64,000 nucleotides of DNA, taken from positions 2,265,421 to 2,329,420 of the forward strand of contig JACTAT010000044.1 in assembly GCA_014526335.1 (NCBI GenBank), in the 5' to 3' direction. The notes under the pieces were generated by a model that was not told the DNA's origin, did not search any database, and was given only the letters and a program-made list of their open reading frames with translations. Source of the stretch: Chrysaora quinquecirrha. Taxonomy: Eukaryota > Cnidaria > Scyphozoa > Semaeostomeae > Pelagiidae. A program made the translations under genes and the position numbers. This document shows positions 12,552 through 27,500 of this stretch, piece by piece (positions within the stretch are counted from its first letter, which is position 1; each line of letters begins with the position of its first letter).

Positions 12552-15500
12552 CCTAAATAGGAGATTTACCTGAAACTTCGGTTTCAATAGTGCGCGCCGA
12601 GCTTTCAGCAATCAGGGAGGCCTCTTATATATGGATATATATATAACAATATATATGAACATTATAAAAGTGGAAGTCAACTTTGCCCGCTAAAAAGCTA
12701 GGAAAGTTTCTCAGGTTCACTCCATCACAGCCCTGTTTTGCTTCGCAAAGATTAATGACAAAATTGTCTAAGCCTTAACTTCTTTTTTTTTGACAGATTC
12801 TTTTTTTGGCTTATGTAGCAAAACTTAGGGAAATGGCAAGCCATGCTTGATTCCAGTCAAAGTCCTTAGTGCAAGGTTAACGAAATTCCTGGGTTTCCGT
12901 CTTAATAAGAGCACGAGCCAAAGCAATGTCGTCTTGGGTCATCCTGGGTCCCCAGCACTCTGGTTTATTTTATAGTTCCGACGGTGAAATGCATCTTTTG
13001 CAGCTCCTGCTCAGAGGAATTAAGCGATAAAGGCTCAGCGTCCTTACCCAAGCGTCCTCCAATCGCAATCGATATTCTGAGAGCATTAAAACAAGCACTC
13101 CATACTTCACGTTTCGATCAACATGATCGGCCTCTGATTTGGGCTTCCTTCACTTCACTGATTTGGGCTTCCTTCACTTCCTTCACTACAGCTTATTTCG
13201 GCTTTCTATGTGAATCTGAATTCTGCTGCCCAGCTTTGTCAATGTATTCGCCATCTTCTCAACAACTTGTCGAGGACGTTGAATTGAACGCAAATCCGCC
13301 ACAGTAACATTGAAAGTATGAAAGTCAGACTCTTCTCGAAACGGGCATCAACTTCGTTTGACCCGCATACGCAAGAGTATCTGCCCTTATAGAGCATTAC
13401 AGAAGCACATAGCAAATTGTCGGAATCCTGGCAAACCCTTATTCGCATTCTACAACGGCAAATTCTTGACACGACAATCATTCACATCAACACTGAATGA
13501 CCTGCTAACATCGCAAGAAGCTATTTGAATTCTCATCAGTTGTTGTTTCTCATTAATATACAGTTACGTTAGTGTTAATTAGAGTAATAAAAAAAAGATA
13601 AAATGACCAAACAAAAAAAGAGTCAACGAGTAACTTATAAGCATATAATTGCACTGGCACCTCTCTAACCACTGAATATTACCCAGCACCTTAGCTGTAC
13701 ATTTTTGGAACCACCTCCCGCCGGTGACGATCCCAAAATGCTGCAATCTGTTTTTTTCTGTCATTACTAATACGCTAGGAGTTAAATAAGCTTTTTTGTC
13801 TCTAAATCGTGTTTTTAATTTCAAAATTCAGCTCGAATGCATGTAATGTAAAGGGAAAATAGACGAATGTAACTCGAATGCTCGTCATTTCATCCCGCTT
13901 CCTTTTCCTCTTGCAAATTGAAATGTTAAATTGAAATGGCACATAGCAGCTGACAATTGAAGTGTATTGAATCGAGGTTGCTGCTGCAGTCTGTGATACG
14001 AACAATTTTCGGCTCAAGAACACATCCATTCTCTAGTCGATCGTCGATAAAATTCTGCGACAAAAAATCAACTCAAGTATTTTAAGTTATCTGCCTAAGA
14101 TAATATCTAATGTATCAAAATCAGATTCAGTACCAAAGAGATTTTCTGTCGATATAGCAATGTTTTGACATTCAATTAATAGAGCAAACAAATGTTGACC
14201 TTACCTGTACTGAGGACTACGAAAGACCACTTGTTTACAGCTAGCATCATGTGATGGGAATGAGTACCATAAAGCGACCTCATCTTTTCCTGACAAGCAC
14301 CAGTTACTCCATCCAATAATAACGATATAAGCTAAATCATTGCAAGAACAGGATAAAAAAAAGAAATTATACTCGCCATCAAGAAATTAACATTGGATCA
14401 ACATAGGAAAATTCTGTAGTTGTGGCATAGGGCTCTATGGATGGCAATGAAAGCGTAGTAAAGGCTCTGGGCTTAGAATATGATTTCAACAGCTCTACTC
14501 CTTTCTACGGTGGAAAAACTAAGAATAACAAACATAAGGATAATTCACTCCGCTTGACATGTCTGACTAGAAAATCTCGATTTAGCTTGGAAGAGGGTAA
14601 AAATCCTCAGTTTTCAAAACCAAAGAATCAATGTATATAACAAAGTGCAATATTATCAGGCAAATTTTCGAAATTTTCGTTACTAAAATTTCTTTAATCC
14701 TGGTGAAGAATGCAAAGTCATTCCAGGAAAAGAAAACTGCAAAAAAGGAAACCTAATTTGAGCACTTGAAAAAAAGTTTGGGGAAGCCCCTAAGATCAAC
14801 ACCCATCATTATGGCTTTGTTTAACGAAAGTTTTCTTTGCACAGCGCTAGATGTGTATTAAAAACTGTTCTTCTCTAATGGTTATCTTCAAGACCTTGAG
14901 GTTTGACGATTTTTCGGCAATAAGGTTTCGAATTACCACGTAATGGAGGGTCAGGAATTAGCAGACACCGGGAGGCAGAAGAGTAAAGCCTAGCGCACAC
15001 TAGCGTTTTTGTCGCCAGCGACAGCAATTTTTATCACTGGCGACTGAATTTCTTTGTCCGCACGCTTGCGATTTTTCATGACGATCATAAATGTTTAGTC
15101 TCGCTTTTAAAGCAGGCCTCGACTACAGTAGAATATTGCGGGAAATTTATTTTGGGGAAAATGGCTGCAGTTAACAAGTCAAAAGACTTGAAAATGAAAA
15201 AGTTACTATGTCAAGGGCTTGGGTCAGTCGTAGAAAAGAGCAGGGAGCTTTTCATAACCCAGTCAGAAAGCTTGAAGAAAAAGACAAAAAGATTATTATA
15301 AGAGATTATTATTAACAATTATTAATTAGATTATTAATAGAAACTATTATTATAAACGCTATTCTCTGATGAAAGAAAATACATTATTAATAGAGAGATT
15401 ATTAATAGAGATTATTATTATAAACGCTATTATCGGATGAATGAAAATGCATTGCACCTCATTTAAAATAAAGTAAAGCCAGTGATATCAAAACTAGACT

Positions 15501-18500
15501 CTTTTGCTTTGCCCAACTTGCATGCTAATTATCACGTGTTTGGATAACAGTCTGTGATTGGCTAATCAACATCAAATTTGTTTTTTGCACTCCGCACACA
15601 ATCGATTTTCTAATTTTAGTCGCTGGCGACAAGAAATAATATCTAGCATGCTAGATACTGGTTTCGTCGCTGGCGACAAAAATTGCGTTGTTTTCATCCA
15701 CAGACCTGCGAATAAAATTCGCAGCAGCTGGCGACAAAAATCGCTAGCGTGCGCTAGGCCTAAAGAGCAGAAAATACACACAAGAATTATGGAAGACCTA
15801 GTACACTTACATCACAAAATTATTGTAGAGCTGGACCTAAAATGCCAGCCAAATTAGCCGTAGGCCCAAAATGACAACATTTACATAACAAAGTCATGGG
15901 CTTCACCGAATTTGATTTAGATTTAGGCCGGAAAATGCTCACAATTTCATTGACTTTGAATTTAAATAAAAAGTAAATGATTTATTTGTTGCTTCTGGTC
16001 GAAAATAATGAAATACTTTGAAGCCTGTCTTCCAGATTTCGAGCCAAATATTTCAAGAGTTGTCTTGATAAAAAGCAATGAACATATCCATTCTTGGCCG
16101 TTGACTGAAAGTTTTTTCGTTTTTCAAATCAAAATAGCCGAAACTTTTGTGCCAGGTCATAATTTTCGCTTAGAAAAGAGGTTTTCATAAACAAAATAGA
16201 GATTATTTTGTGGACGACAATGGTACGTAAGTGACTTCTGATAAAGATATTTCAGAATAGGGTATTTTTGTAAATTTGCAATTTCTTCTCTAAAAAGCAT
16301 AGAAATTGCTTCAAAAGTAATTTGCAATATTTGGCAATAACTAGAGTTTGAAATATGCGAATGAAATTTTCCATAAAATTTTCTGAAGACTACTTCAAGT
16401 CAAAAATTTATTTTTGTATCAAAACACAACCTCAAAAGTTGCTGACCGAAAATCTTTACCATTAATTTCAACCTCAAATTCTTCTCTTAAGTGCACACTT
16501 GGAGCGAAAATTTAAATGGTAAATAAAAGTTAAAACTATTTTGTGTCGACAAACCATGAAAATTTGTAGCAAAAGTCTAGATAATCGTTCATACATCGCT
16601 GTTTATCAAGACAGCTCTTGCAATATTTGGCTGGAATTCTGGAAGGCACTGTTTTAAAGTTTTTCCTTATTTTCCACCAGAAGCAACAGATAAATTATTT
16701 ACTTTTTATTTTAATTGAAAGTCAATGAAATTGTTAGCATTTTCCCGCCTAAATCAAATTCGGTGAAGCTCATGATTTTGTTATGTAAATTGCGTTATTT
16801 TGGGCCTACGGCTACTTTTGGCTGCCAGATTAGGTCAAGCTCTGCAATACTTCTATGAGGTAAGTGTAATGGAAACCACCATCAGCATGATAATAATAAT
16901 AATAATAATATTTCATATTTATAGAAGTTAATTTGTTCAGTAAGTAAATTACTGTTATCAACCAAAGACCTGTAATTACAAAGTAAATTTACAAAAAATA
17001 AAAGTTAAGAATTTGCATGGATAAAAGCTGAAATATTTACAGTATTTACAATCGAGAAAGTGGCTAAAAAATCTGTTTGTGTCCTTGCTGGATGCTTTGA
17101 ACCTCAGAAGTGATGTTTCAGTTTGCAAGTTATTGGGTAGGTTATTAAAAATTTTTGCTCCTTGGAACGAGAAGGTTTTACGACCAGCTTCTGTCCAAAC
17201 ATTTCGAAATGCTACGCTTTTGTTTTTGCGAGTACTCATTTTGTGACTGTTCCTTGTGAAATAATTTCTTTGTAGCAGACCCAGTGCTTCACTTGCAAGT
17301 GCTTCATTTGAATTCCCTAGTGAAAATGCTTCAACGAAAGCTCGGGCGAATTCTCTCTTCGTTAGGAATTTACCCAAATCCACCGGACTATACATGGTTA
17401 TAGAACATTTTCGGCACCAATCCACTAAGTTGTTTTCACTCGCATGCCATTGCAACGATAGTAACAATAAGTTAAGTAGCAAAACGTTTTGTAGATATCT
17501 GATATCTCGATGAACCAACAACTGAGAGTGAAAAACGAATCTATCAACAACTACATAAAGCTCTGCAATAAGACAGTTCCAAAGTCAGACTGCCTTCTAT
17601 CTTCTGAAATATCTTTATCATAGAATTTGGCAAATGTTTGTGCATTTGTCCGGCACAGTTCATGATCTGTGACAAAGTAAGACCAGCAGATTTGGGAGCG
17701 GCAACTGTGGGCACTGAACATAGTTGTGTCAATTCCAGAGTGTTTTAGGGTGAACTTGACCCAGTGGGCGATGGTTTAAATCCATTCTGTGTAATCATAA
17801 AGATAAACTACTGCCGAACAGTCATCCCGGGGTATACAAGCTTGATTGAACTTGTGGGAAATCTTATGTTGGAGAAACAAAGAAAAAGATCCTGACCAGA
17901 GGCTTGGAGCATCAACAACAAGCTATGAAAGGAAACTGGTCGTCTTCTGAAGCAACGGAACATTCAAAAGTCTGCCATGGACAGTTTAATTGGTTGTCAG
18001 CAGCAACTTTATGTATAGAAAGCGATTTTTATACAAGAAAGGTTAGAGAGTCCCTTGAAATACAATGCATGAAAGTTGGTCCACTTGATGCCAATGGTGT
18101 AAATCGAGATGCCCGGAATTTTGTGAAATCTAATTCGTGGAGATCATTTTTCTATGACTGGAGGAGGAAAGAGCCGAAAAACAATAGATGGAATAATTTT
18201 TGGAACGGTCAATCAAATTCAACAGAAAACCGTTACGACGAATACGACGAACGCGAAGCATCGATCGAACTTTTAACGAATGAAGAAAACCGAATCCTTC
18301 ACTCTTATGATGCTCCCCGTTAATGGCGGAGTGAAATATTAGTTACTAAAAATGAGGTTAGTTTGCCATTTTGATGTCTATAATATTATTAGTGGGCGAT
18401 GGTGTCTTTGGTGACTGGTTGGTGTGGTTTTTGGTAACTAAGAAAAAGCTGGGTATTATCATGGCGGAGTGGTTTCGTGCGAGCGATGTAAGCTGCAAGA

Positions 18501-21500
18501 TGGTCCATAATGCAAAGCGACTTGTCTCAAGTGTAGGCTTTACGCTCAATGGGTGCTAGATGATTGCCAGGCCGCGCTGATTTAAGTGGAACAGGAAAAG
18601 ATATACGTAACATGCCTGGTAGGACTTGCAAGCTGAAGAGGTCAAGTTTATGCAGTGTTTGACATCTCTGGGTGGTCAAAATTGCCAACAGAGTGACCGA
18701 TTTTAAGGTCAGGGACTTAAGATTGATGCGAGCGAGGTTGTCGTAAGTCCTTAAATGTGCGAAAACCTGGTTGACATCCCATATGTGGGTATACTTAGGA
18801 AAGAGGGGCGTATGTTGAAAATGCCTCTCACATATCGGCGAATAAGATGGTGTTCGAGGGCTAAGAGAGGCAGAGAGTGCCGATTTAGCAGTGTTGATTG
18901 CACTACAGCCTATACAGGAAGAAAATGAGTATGTCAGGAACTCTACAATTTGTTCTACTGTTGGGGATAAAGGGTCAATGTGGTGATTGATGCAGAATTG
19001 TTGCCATTCCTGGAGGTAAACAATCTATTGCTTTGAGGTCGAAGAACGCCAGGACGAGTACAGGATGTCTTGGGCAGCTTGAGACAAGTTTGCTTGTCCT
19101 AGGCTTTGGCGGATAAATGACAAACCATGAGGTGAAGTTTTTTGTGAAGGGGGTAAACTGAGGTTGGTTTAAGTTCAGTAGCCTCTTCGACGGCTTGAGG
19201 AGGACCTGGGGTCGAACTAGAAGTTGCATTGCAGAAGGATACCAGGGCTCGGTCGGCCAACCTGGTAGAACACAAATTCTCTCTGCGTTGTCCTGTCTGA
19301 TCTTGCACAACATTTTTGTTACCTGGCTGAAAGGGGAAAAGCGTAAAACTGCCATTGTGCCCAATCAAGGGTAAAGGCAGAAACTGCATAGGCATCATTG
19401 TCTGGCCTATAGGACACAAATTTAGGAAACTGGGTGTATATACGCTTTGCAAATAAGTCAATGCTTGGTTGGTCAATGGTCAATGAAAACGAGTTTGTCT
19501 AAAGTATTTTGAAGGCGGTTAGGGTCTAACTGCCATTCAGCAGATTCTTTGCAAGGTCTTCGAGACTCTCTATCTTCTGTAGTGTTATGTAAACCCGGGA
19601 TATATGCAACAGATATCCAAATATTCCTTGAGATGCACCACTGCCAAATATCTTTGCACATTTTGTTACAGGACTTGGAATGGCTAGTCCCCAGTCGGTT
19701 CAAGACTCCTACAGCCGTAGTATTATCGAACATGATTCGTATATGGATGTTGGTTTTGTCTTTTGCAAGAGTTTTAAGCGAAAGTAGAATTGCGTACATT
19801 TCTAAATAATTGATATGTCGTTTTTGCTCGGCTACAAGCCATAAACCTCCTGTAGAAAGAGTGTCTGAGTGAACACCCCAGACAGTGCTGAAAGCGTCTG
19901 CTGAAATTCTAAAGATGGCTTGGGGTGTAGGAGTGTCTTTGAGGCATCACTTATATTGCCAAGACACTAAAGGATCTCCTCCTTTGCATCAGAAGGGAGA
20001 GTCAAATGCCGATCAAAGTTGCCTTTATTTTGTTGGAGAGCAACTGTTTTCTGCTGCTCAACCTCCCGATAAAAAAGGGGTCCATATAGATTACCTGGGA
20101 ATGTGTTTTCCCAAGGACATGAGCAATGTACCGGATTGAGTGCCTGTTTGTCGACAAAACTGTTTGACATATATCTTCAATTTCGGTTTTCCTGTCTATA
20201 GTTGGAGTCACAGTCATGGCAACGGAATTCAAATTAAACCCAAGCATCTTAATTGACTGCGAGGGCTCGAAAGAGGATTTCGAAGGATGAATTATGAAAC
20301 CCAGTTTCGTGAATATCAAAATTGCCTTAATTACATTTGATATGCATTCATCCAAAGTATTGCCTTGTAAGTAAATATCGTCAATATAGGCACTAGCTAC
20401 GAAGCTGCATTTATGCAGCTCTGAGAGAGCAGGCTTCAGTATATTGGTAAAAAGGCGGTGACAACAGGAAAGGCCTTCTGGAAATGCAAGTATATTGATA
20501 AATCACTCTTTGAAACTTATAACGAAGATATTTGCGATGTTTTTCGGAAATGGAAATACTGTAATATGCATCTTTAAGATCTAACGATGCCATAAAACAG
20601 TGTGGGTAGATTAATGAGGTGATTGTGTGTAAGCTATCCATTTTGAAATGTTGACTAGTCACATGTTGGTTAAATAGTTTTAAGTTTAGAATCATGCGAT
20701 ATAATTCGTCCGGCTTAGGTCTAAGAAATATCGGTGATAATACCTGCCCCGGACTGGGTTGGGCAACCTTTTCGATAATTAGGTCTGGATTTCACGCGTG
20801 ACTATCTCCGTTTCTATGTCGGTGAAATGAGAGTCACGAGTGTGTAGTAGCTCGGGTCGAGCTTCATGTTCTTTTTCGACACCAGAAATGGGCTTTGAAT
20901 GAAAGGGTCCGTAGTTAGGGAGCGCCAGTTTGAGATGTATTTCGACACCCAGCTTGATGTAAAATTATCGACTTCTCGAGAAAACAAATGCAAACATTTA
21001 GGTGAAGCTGCATAAAAATCACTTACATTTAATTCTTCAACTATGCTAATTATTTTTTCTCTTGGCGTTGTTGGCTTGTGTTGTTCTGGCGGCGATACTG
21101 GGAGTACTGCCTCGCTCTGCCCGGAAACTGGGAATGGCCTCTCGATAAAAAATCCCGCCTATAGGTATTTCGATAATTTGGCGGGCTATAACCGTATTAC
21201 CTAAATTTTCACTGTTTTGCTTGTGCACACTTGAAAGCTTTAAGGAGTTTGTTCGAGTCTTCGGCCTGTTTAAGCTGTTTCGTCATGTCATCACCAAAGA
21301 GGGGGGGGGGGGGGCAAAGGGGATTTCGGTATGAGTCACACAAAGATTCTGGAATTTCTGTTTCAAGAGAGGCTTCAACATATTCCGCTGGATGCCGGAA
21401 ATATTATTGGTAAGAAGGGGTAGAGCTTCGACACACTAAGGAATTTGCCAATTAACAAGCTTCTCACCTAATTCCTCGTGGGAAAGGAGAAAGTTGGAGG

Positions 21501-24500
21501 TATCGAGGGTAATGTAAGCAACATTTTAAATTTATTGCTGCAATTTAGCAAGACGTAAGTCGTCCTGCTCTTTATTCCACTTGAGATGCTGCCAGGCATT
21601 TATATTAACTTTTGGCTGGCAAAATTTTGTGCAGTTTTCTGGACAATGGTATTTGTCCAGCATGGCATTAAATTTCATGGGGGCCAATGTTTTACCCTAG
21701 TGGCTATTCACGACTTCAGAAAGATGGGGGCCAACTTTTGCTGCTGTCGGTTCTACGGTTTATAGGTCGGCTTCTAAACTCAACCAAAAATCCTGATGAG
21801 GTGCCGCTGTCGGATCAGATTATTGGGTTGTAAACCGTGATCCTTATTGCCTAAGTTGTCATCTTGTGCGTGCACACTCACGGCATCATCATCGTCGGAA
21901 TCAGAAGAGGGATCCTCAGCGTGTACAGCAGAGTGGGACTCGCTGAGCGTGTACAGCAGAGTGGGACTCGCTGGTGGCCGGAAGCCTCTTAACCGGTAGT
22001 ATGGCTGAGAAATTTCGCTCGACCTGCCTCTTAAATCCGGTGGAGAGGCATGAAGATTGGCTTGTCGCCGGATCCACGTTTTGCCCGGTGCTAGGATCCA
22101 GGGCTGCAATAGAGCTTTGCATATTAAAATTGACCCTTAGAGTTAAGACTAAATTGGGAGTTCCCGGGGAAGAAGGAGGGACGTCGGACTTCTGCGAGGA
22201 AAGAAAATTTTTGCAAATTGAGGAGGATTAAAGAAAAGATTTCACCTTTACGCCGTGTTTAGCCACTTGAATTAGAATCACTGCATAAAAACAATTGATA
22301 AATGGAAACTCACCGAGCGAGAATGTTACGTCGACTTTATCCTTTGAATCTTTGAATGTGAACTTGTATCAAGAACGAGTCTGATAGCTAGCAGTACAAG
22401 ATCCGCGAATGAGCTAGCAGCGCATACGCCCGCTTCTCATGGGATTCTATAGTGACGTAGCTGATGATGGTGAAGAACACTATTTTTGATTGACTAGTGA
22501 TATGACAATAGGGCTATTAAATAGGGCTATCAATAGGGCTATCAAATAGGGCTATTAAATTACTAGATTTACGTTACGCTAAGATTGTAGCATAAATTTT
22601 CCAAAAATTAGAAAAAGATGAGAAAATATGCGACAAAACACTGATTTTGATTAAATCACAATATAAATAGGACTATTACATTACCAAATTACAGTTATCT
22701 GCAGAATGTAGCATAAATGAGTAAAATGAAAAAAATATGCCACTTGAAATGGATAAAACCCATTATTAATCAACTGAGAAGTGTGGGTGTAACCCACTCA
22801 GTAGAAGAGAAACGGATGGAACTTGCTCTGTGATGAAAATCAGAAATATCGAAGAATTTCCTACCCGTAAAATACTTCGCACTTGATCAGATCTATTCTA
22901 TTCTGCCCACGAGATCGTGAGACGAAAGCAACGACAAAGAAAAACAAGGCAATTTATTGTCCGGAATGATCTTCGAGGGGGTAGCTCATCGACTAAAGAG
23001 AAATCGTCATAGTCATCCTTTCAAACATTCACTAAAGCTGTTGAATCTTCAAAGATTAATCCCTGGACTAACAAGTATGCGAATGAATGAACATGTTATT
23101 TCACATGGCAATGATCAGTGAATTCAATGTAACATATTTCAATTTTGTTTGGAGGGTGCTGAAATGTACGCGCCAGATATCCAAGAATACGTCGTATGCA
23201 ACTCTTTGCCTATTATCAGAAGTTTATCATTCGTGAAAAAGCAAAAACAGTAGTGTAATTGGCTCAAGTGATGAAAATAGACTCGAAAGGCCTGTCCGGG
23301 AACAGAGAGGCCATTGATGAAGCCATTACATAACGCTTTAGCGCAACAGTATTTCCACCGCAGCAGTAACATAATTATAACCACATAAACGAATTCGAAC
23401 ATCCCTTAAACTATTTGATTCGATGATATCACTAATCTTACTGCACTGCTCAGAGGTTTGGATAGCATTTGAATATGTTGATTTTAACAAATGGGACAAA
23501 TGCGAGATAGAAAAAGCTCACCTCGCCTCCTCGGACTAAACAGATCCACGGGCAACATTTTAACCAGGGGAGAAATCGGAGAACTACCTGAAAGACTGAA
23601 TTGTCTAACCTATCTAAAAAAACATCGAATACTCAGCCTCTAGCCCCTCCCTTTTATGTAGTTCCAAAATATTACAAAAAGCTTACAAGTCATACTGGAA
23701 AATTAAGCTACATGAATCCCCAAAAGAAAACTTCACTACCCAGCTGAACAAAGAGTTATCCTATGAAACATATATCGGCGCTCCAATACTTAGAAATCAT
23801 AGAATAGCTACTACGAAACTGCGCACCAGTGACCATGACTTAGCGATAGAAAATGGAAGACCCAGGAGACCAGCTTTGCCAAGAGAAAACCGAATATGCC
23901 ATTTTTGCGAAGCGAACTTAGTTGAAGCGGAACTTCACTTTCTTTCTTTGTGTTCGTTCTATGATACCCTTCGAAAACAATTTATGTCCAACATTTTCAA
24001 ACAAATTCCCTCTGTGAGAAACTAACAGACGAGCAATTATCCGAATAACATTTTATTAACGAACAACAGCAAATTACTCAAGATCTTCTAAATTATATCT
24101 CCAACATCACAAGAAAAAGAACCGAAGAAAAAACAACCAAATTCCTCATGTCTCATGTATGGTTGATTTAGTATTTGCTCAGCTGTAATTCTGTTTTGTT
24201 GTTGCTACTGTTGTAGTTATTTTCCTTCTTTTTTTCTTATCGTTACTGCAATATGTCATTAAATTAGTTATAGGTATCTTAAACACCTGTGAAACTTGTA
24301 TGATTGTGATTGCAAAAAAAAACATAAACGAAATGCTCACAGTGACGTCGTTACCTAGCGCTATAGTGCGGTGGAATCATATACCACGTGACCATAGTGA
24401 CGTCATTACCTTGTGCTACATCTTACTCGTTTTAATATACTTACCGTCTAAATACTTGTCTTACTCATCTGTATCAGCATTGTTGTATATCAATGAATCA

Positions 24501-27500
24501 AATTGGAGGTCGAAAGTTTAGGCCGAAAAAGAATGCTAATATCAATATTCAAGCTTCTGACCCATTACAACATCCCTGACACTGCTAGTGAAGTAATTCT
24601 TAAAGTCCCTCTTAAAATAACTCTTAAATTCCCTTTTAAAATAACTCTTAAAGTGACGATTCAGCTTATTGACTTGATTGTGCATGTGTTTGTAGGACTA
24701 CATGAGCCAATCAGACCAACACTAATAGCTTGTTTCTTTAACTTGTCTCTGTTCTACATATCGATATAAAATTTTTCGTCAGCCATGGGCAGAATTTCTA
24801 AGAAACTCTTCGAGTATACTTACGGGTATGCTTTTCAAGAATTTGAGCAAAAAATGCTTGGCAAGTTGAGAATGCGTTCATCATTATTGCCAGCCTTTTG
24901 TACAATGTCTCCCAATTCAGCCCGAATGAAATCTTTAACAAATCCAGCTTGATCAAAGAGTTGAACGTTGTCGACTAATGTTCTGCTTTTTTTCAAGCTC
25001 CTGGAAACTTTCGAATGCAGTAGACTAAGTAATGATCACTTAAACAAACATGTCTTGTGTATGCCTGGTGTAACGATGTTTAGAGGCGACAATTAAAAGG
25101 TGAGATACATACCAAAAGTAGCTCTCCGAAGCCAGAACTTTGTTGATTATCTGATGACAGGTTTTTCTTCTGAAATAAAAGAATAAAAATTGCACGTGTC
25201 AAATAGTTTTCAAAATCGTTTAAGTTAATTTCTTCAAGTCTTATAGCTAATTTACACAAGTTTTATCACGATTACGATAAACATTCACCATGAAGAATCA
25301 AGCATGTTTAGACCCCGTTACTGAAATCATAGCCACTTGCGCTAAAACACCACCTTGTGCATCTACGCTTCACTAAAAGTTAAAAACAATAAATGTATAG
25401 GATTCATATTCAAAGCTTAGTAATAAACCATTGGGTTTCCAATTCTTTTGGCGTTTGGAAGCAGAGTTGCATCACTAGAGAATGATGCACGCATCAAGCT
25501 TCAAGTTCATTTCAAGGCCAAAAACATCGAAATCAAAGGTTTTCACATGCAAGATGAAATGTTTTTTTACGTCGAAACGCAGGCACGACGAGGCCCGACA
25601 ACCTTACATATACATAGAAGACGCCGCAACAAACTGATTCTTTGTTTTCTCTTATTGCAGATCTTGATTGGAAACGAAAACAACGCCGCTACATGTAGCT
25701 CTGCGGGAACAGCAACGAAATGAAGACGGTTTCATGAAGCAGAGCACAGGGGAGGTGTCGTTTGGAAATTCGAGTACAACAAAAAACAAACGAAGCAGTG
25801 TGAAAGAAGAAGATCATACAGATAGATTTCAAAAAGAATTAAAAACTGTGTCCAAACAAGCCACGGGAGGAATTTCAGGAGGCAAGAAACACAAGGGTCA
25901 CGTGCTGAAGGTGGGTGTTGTCATCTTTACAGCGTAATAAGGCACCAAGGCTTTTTAGGTACTGTATAGGTAACTCAAAGTCTATTCTAATACAAATTCA
26001 TAAGAAAAATATTTAAACCTAGTTTTTTACGACTTAGGTAAGTTTTCCATAGCTAGAGAAAATATTTCAAATGCGGAGTTTATTAGTGATATGCGGAAAA
26101 AAAGTATGACAAGTCCTACCACCAATGCACCAACCGTGTAAATCAAAGACTGCCAAGTGTGTAAATTTTCAAAATTGGATAACTGGTCTTACATACTACT
26201 GTTTCTCCATGTATAATTAAGTTATCCATACGTAGTTCACAGTGCTCGACTAAAATAGGAGCTTACTTTTAACTTCATCATCATCTTAATTACTATCACA
26301 TCATCATCATCATCAGCAGTATCATCAGCATCATCACAATCTTCATCAACATTATCACCATACCATAATGAGCAAGTGGAATTCATAGAGGTGAGGGATA
26401 TCTCTGACTGTGTTCTGTCAACTTGAACTATAATGTCACAAAACGTGTTTGACCCGTCTGCGCTTAATTGAAATCTTATCTTATGCAAAATTACTCCTGG
26501 GTAAATTCAATAATCCTTCCTTTTCTCGTATTCAACAGAAAACTCCAAAAAAACTTCAATTTCAAATTTCCTTCATCTAAAAAAAATATTCTACTCACTA
26601 AATCTTGACTTCTTTGTGTCTGAACTCTGACATTTTCAAAGAAACCAAGAAAATTTTAGGCCTATTTCAGATTCAGACGTGTTTGTTTTGTTTACATTAT
26701 TGAATGTACGGTGATTTAAAAATCTTTAACTGCGTTATTAGTGGAAAAATTTTAGACGAAACTGAGAGCAAAATACAACTCTTACCGTGGGGATTTTTGA
26801 AGCTTATTGAAACCCGATTCGCAAGAGTTCCTCTTGAAACCCGAAATAATATTGGCAAGATAATAAATAAATTAAAGTGTCTTTTGGCCCTTGAGAAATG
26901 TTTTTCATTTGAGCGGAAGAAAATCCAAAGACAGGACAAAAGAGTTGGGATGCGTGATAAATCGTGAGAAATAATCGTTGAATCAACAGCAGAAATAATA
27001 TCCAACTATTTGAATAAATTTAAGGAGACATTTACAGCAAGACTTCTGAGTAAAAAAATCGAGTAGTTTTGCATATTTCCTTCATTTGAAATACTGTAAT
27101 AATTTTAGGCCGCATGCCAGCTTAACAACATAAACAACCAATTAAACTTCAGCAGGGCAAAAGAATCACTGTGCGTGTAGAGAAAGGAACATAATAGATG
27201 CTGCCATGAAAATCAAAACTTTAACCAACTTCTAGGTTTCAAACCGCTTAGCAAAATCTTTTAAACAGTGTCCGGCCAGAAACGGGATCGATTAAAGAAA
27301 AAAGCGCATCTCTAGGAGGCCTAGGGAAAAAGCCTTCCTTGTGTAATCGAACAATTGGCCAAGCTAATTAGCAAATAGGAATATTAGTAATAGAGATTTT
27401 ACCTTGACATGCGATGCGGTGAGTTTCTATGACACCCCGATGCGAGTGAGATTAATACCAGTTTAGCCTTGGTAAGACAAGACACCACTCAGCTACCTTT

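Larger units (their letters stand above)
18545..22122 (-). mobile_element. degenerate DIRS retrotransposon
   Basis: Gag, reverse transcriptase, RNase H and tyrosine recombinase segments follow each other in DIRS order on the minus strand. All are interrupted by frameshifts and stops. The 3' side is cut off in the recombinase, and split terminal repeats were not identified. The element lies in intron 6 of the SLC35B1-like gene in the same orientation. Confidence 0.85.

Noticed and set aside
16976..17521. Single 181-residue gene
   Set aside because: The frame joins a LINE C-terminus to a Rep N-terminal fragment; the LINE homology ends sharply at the junction.
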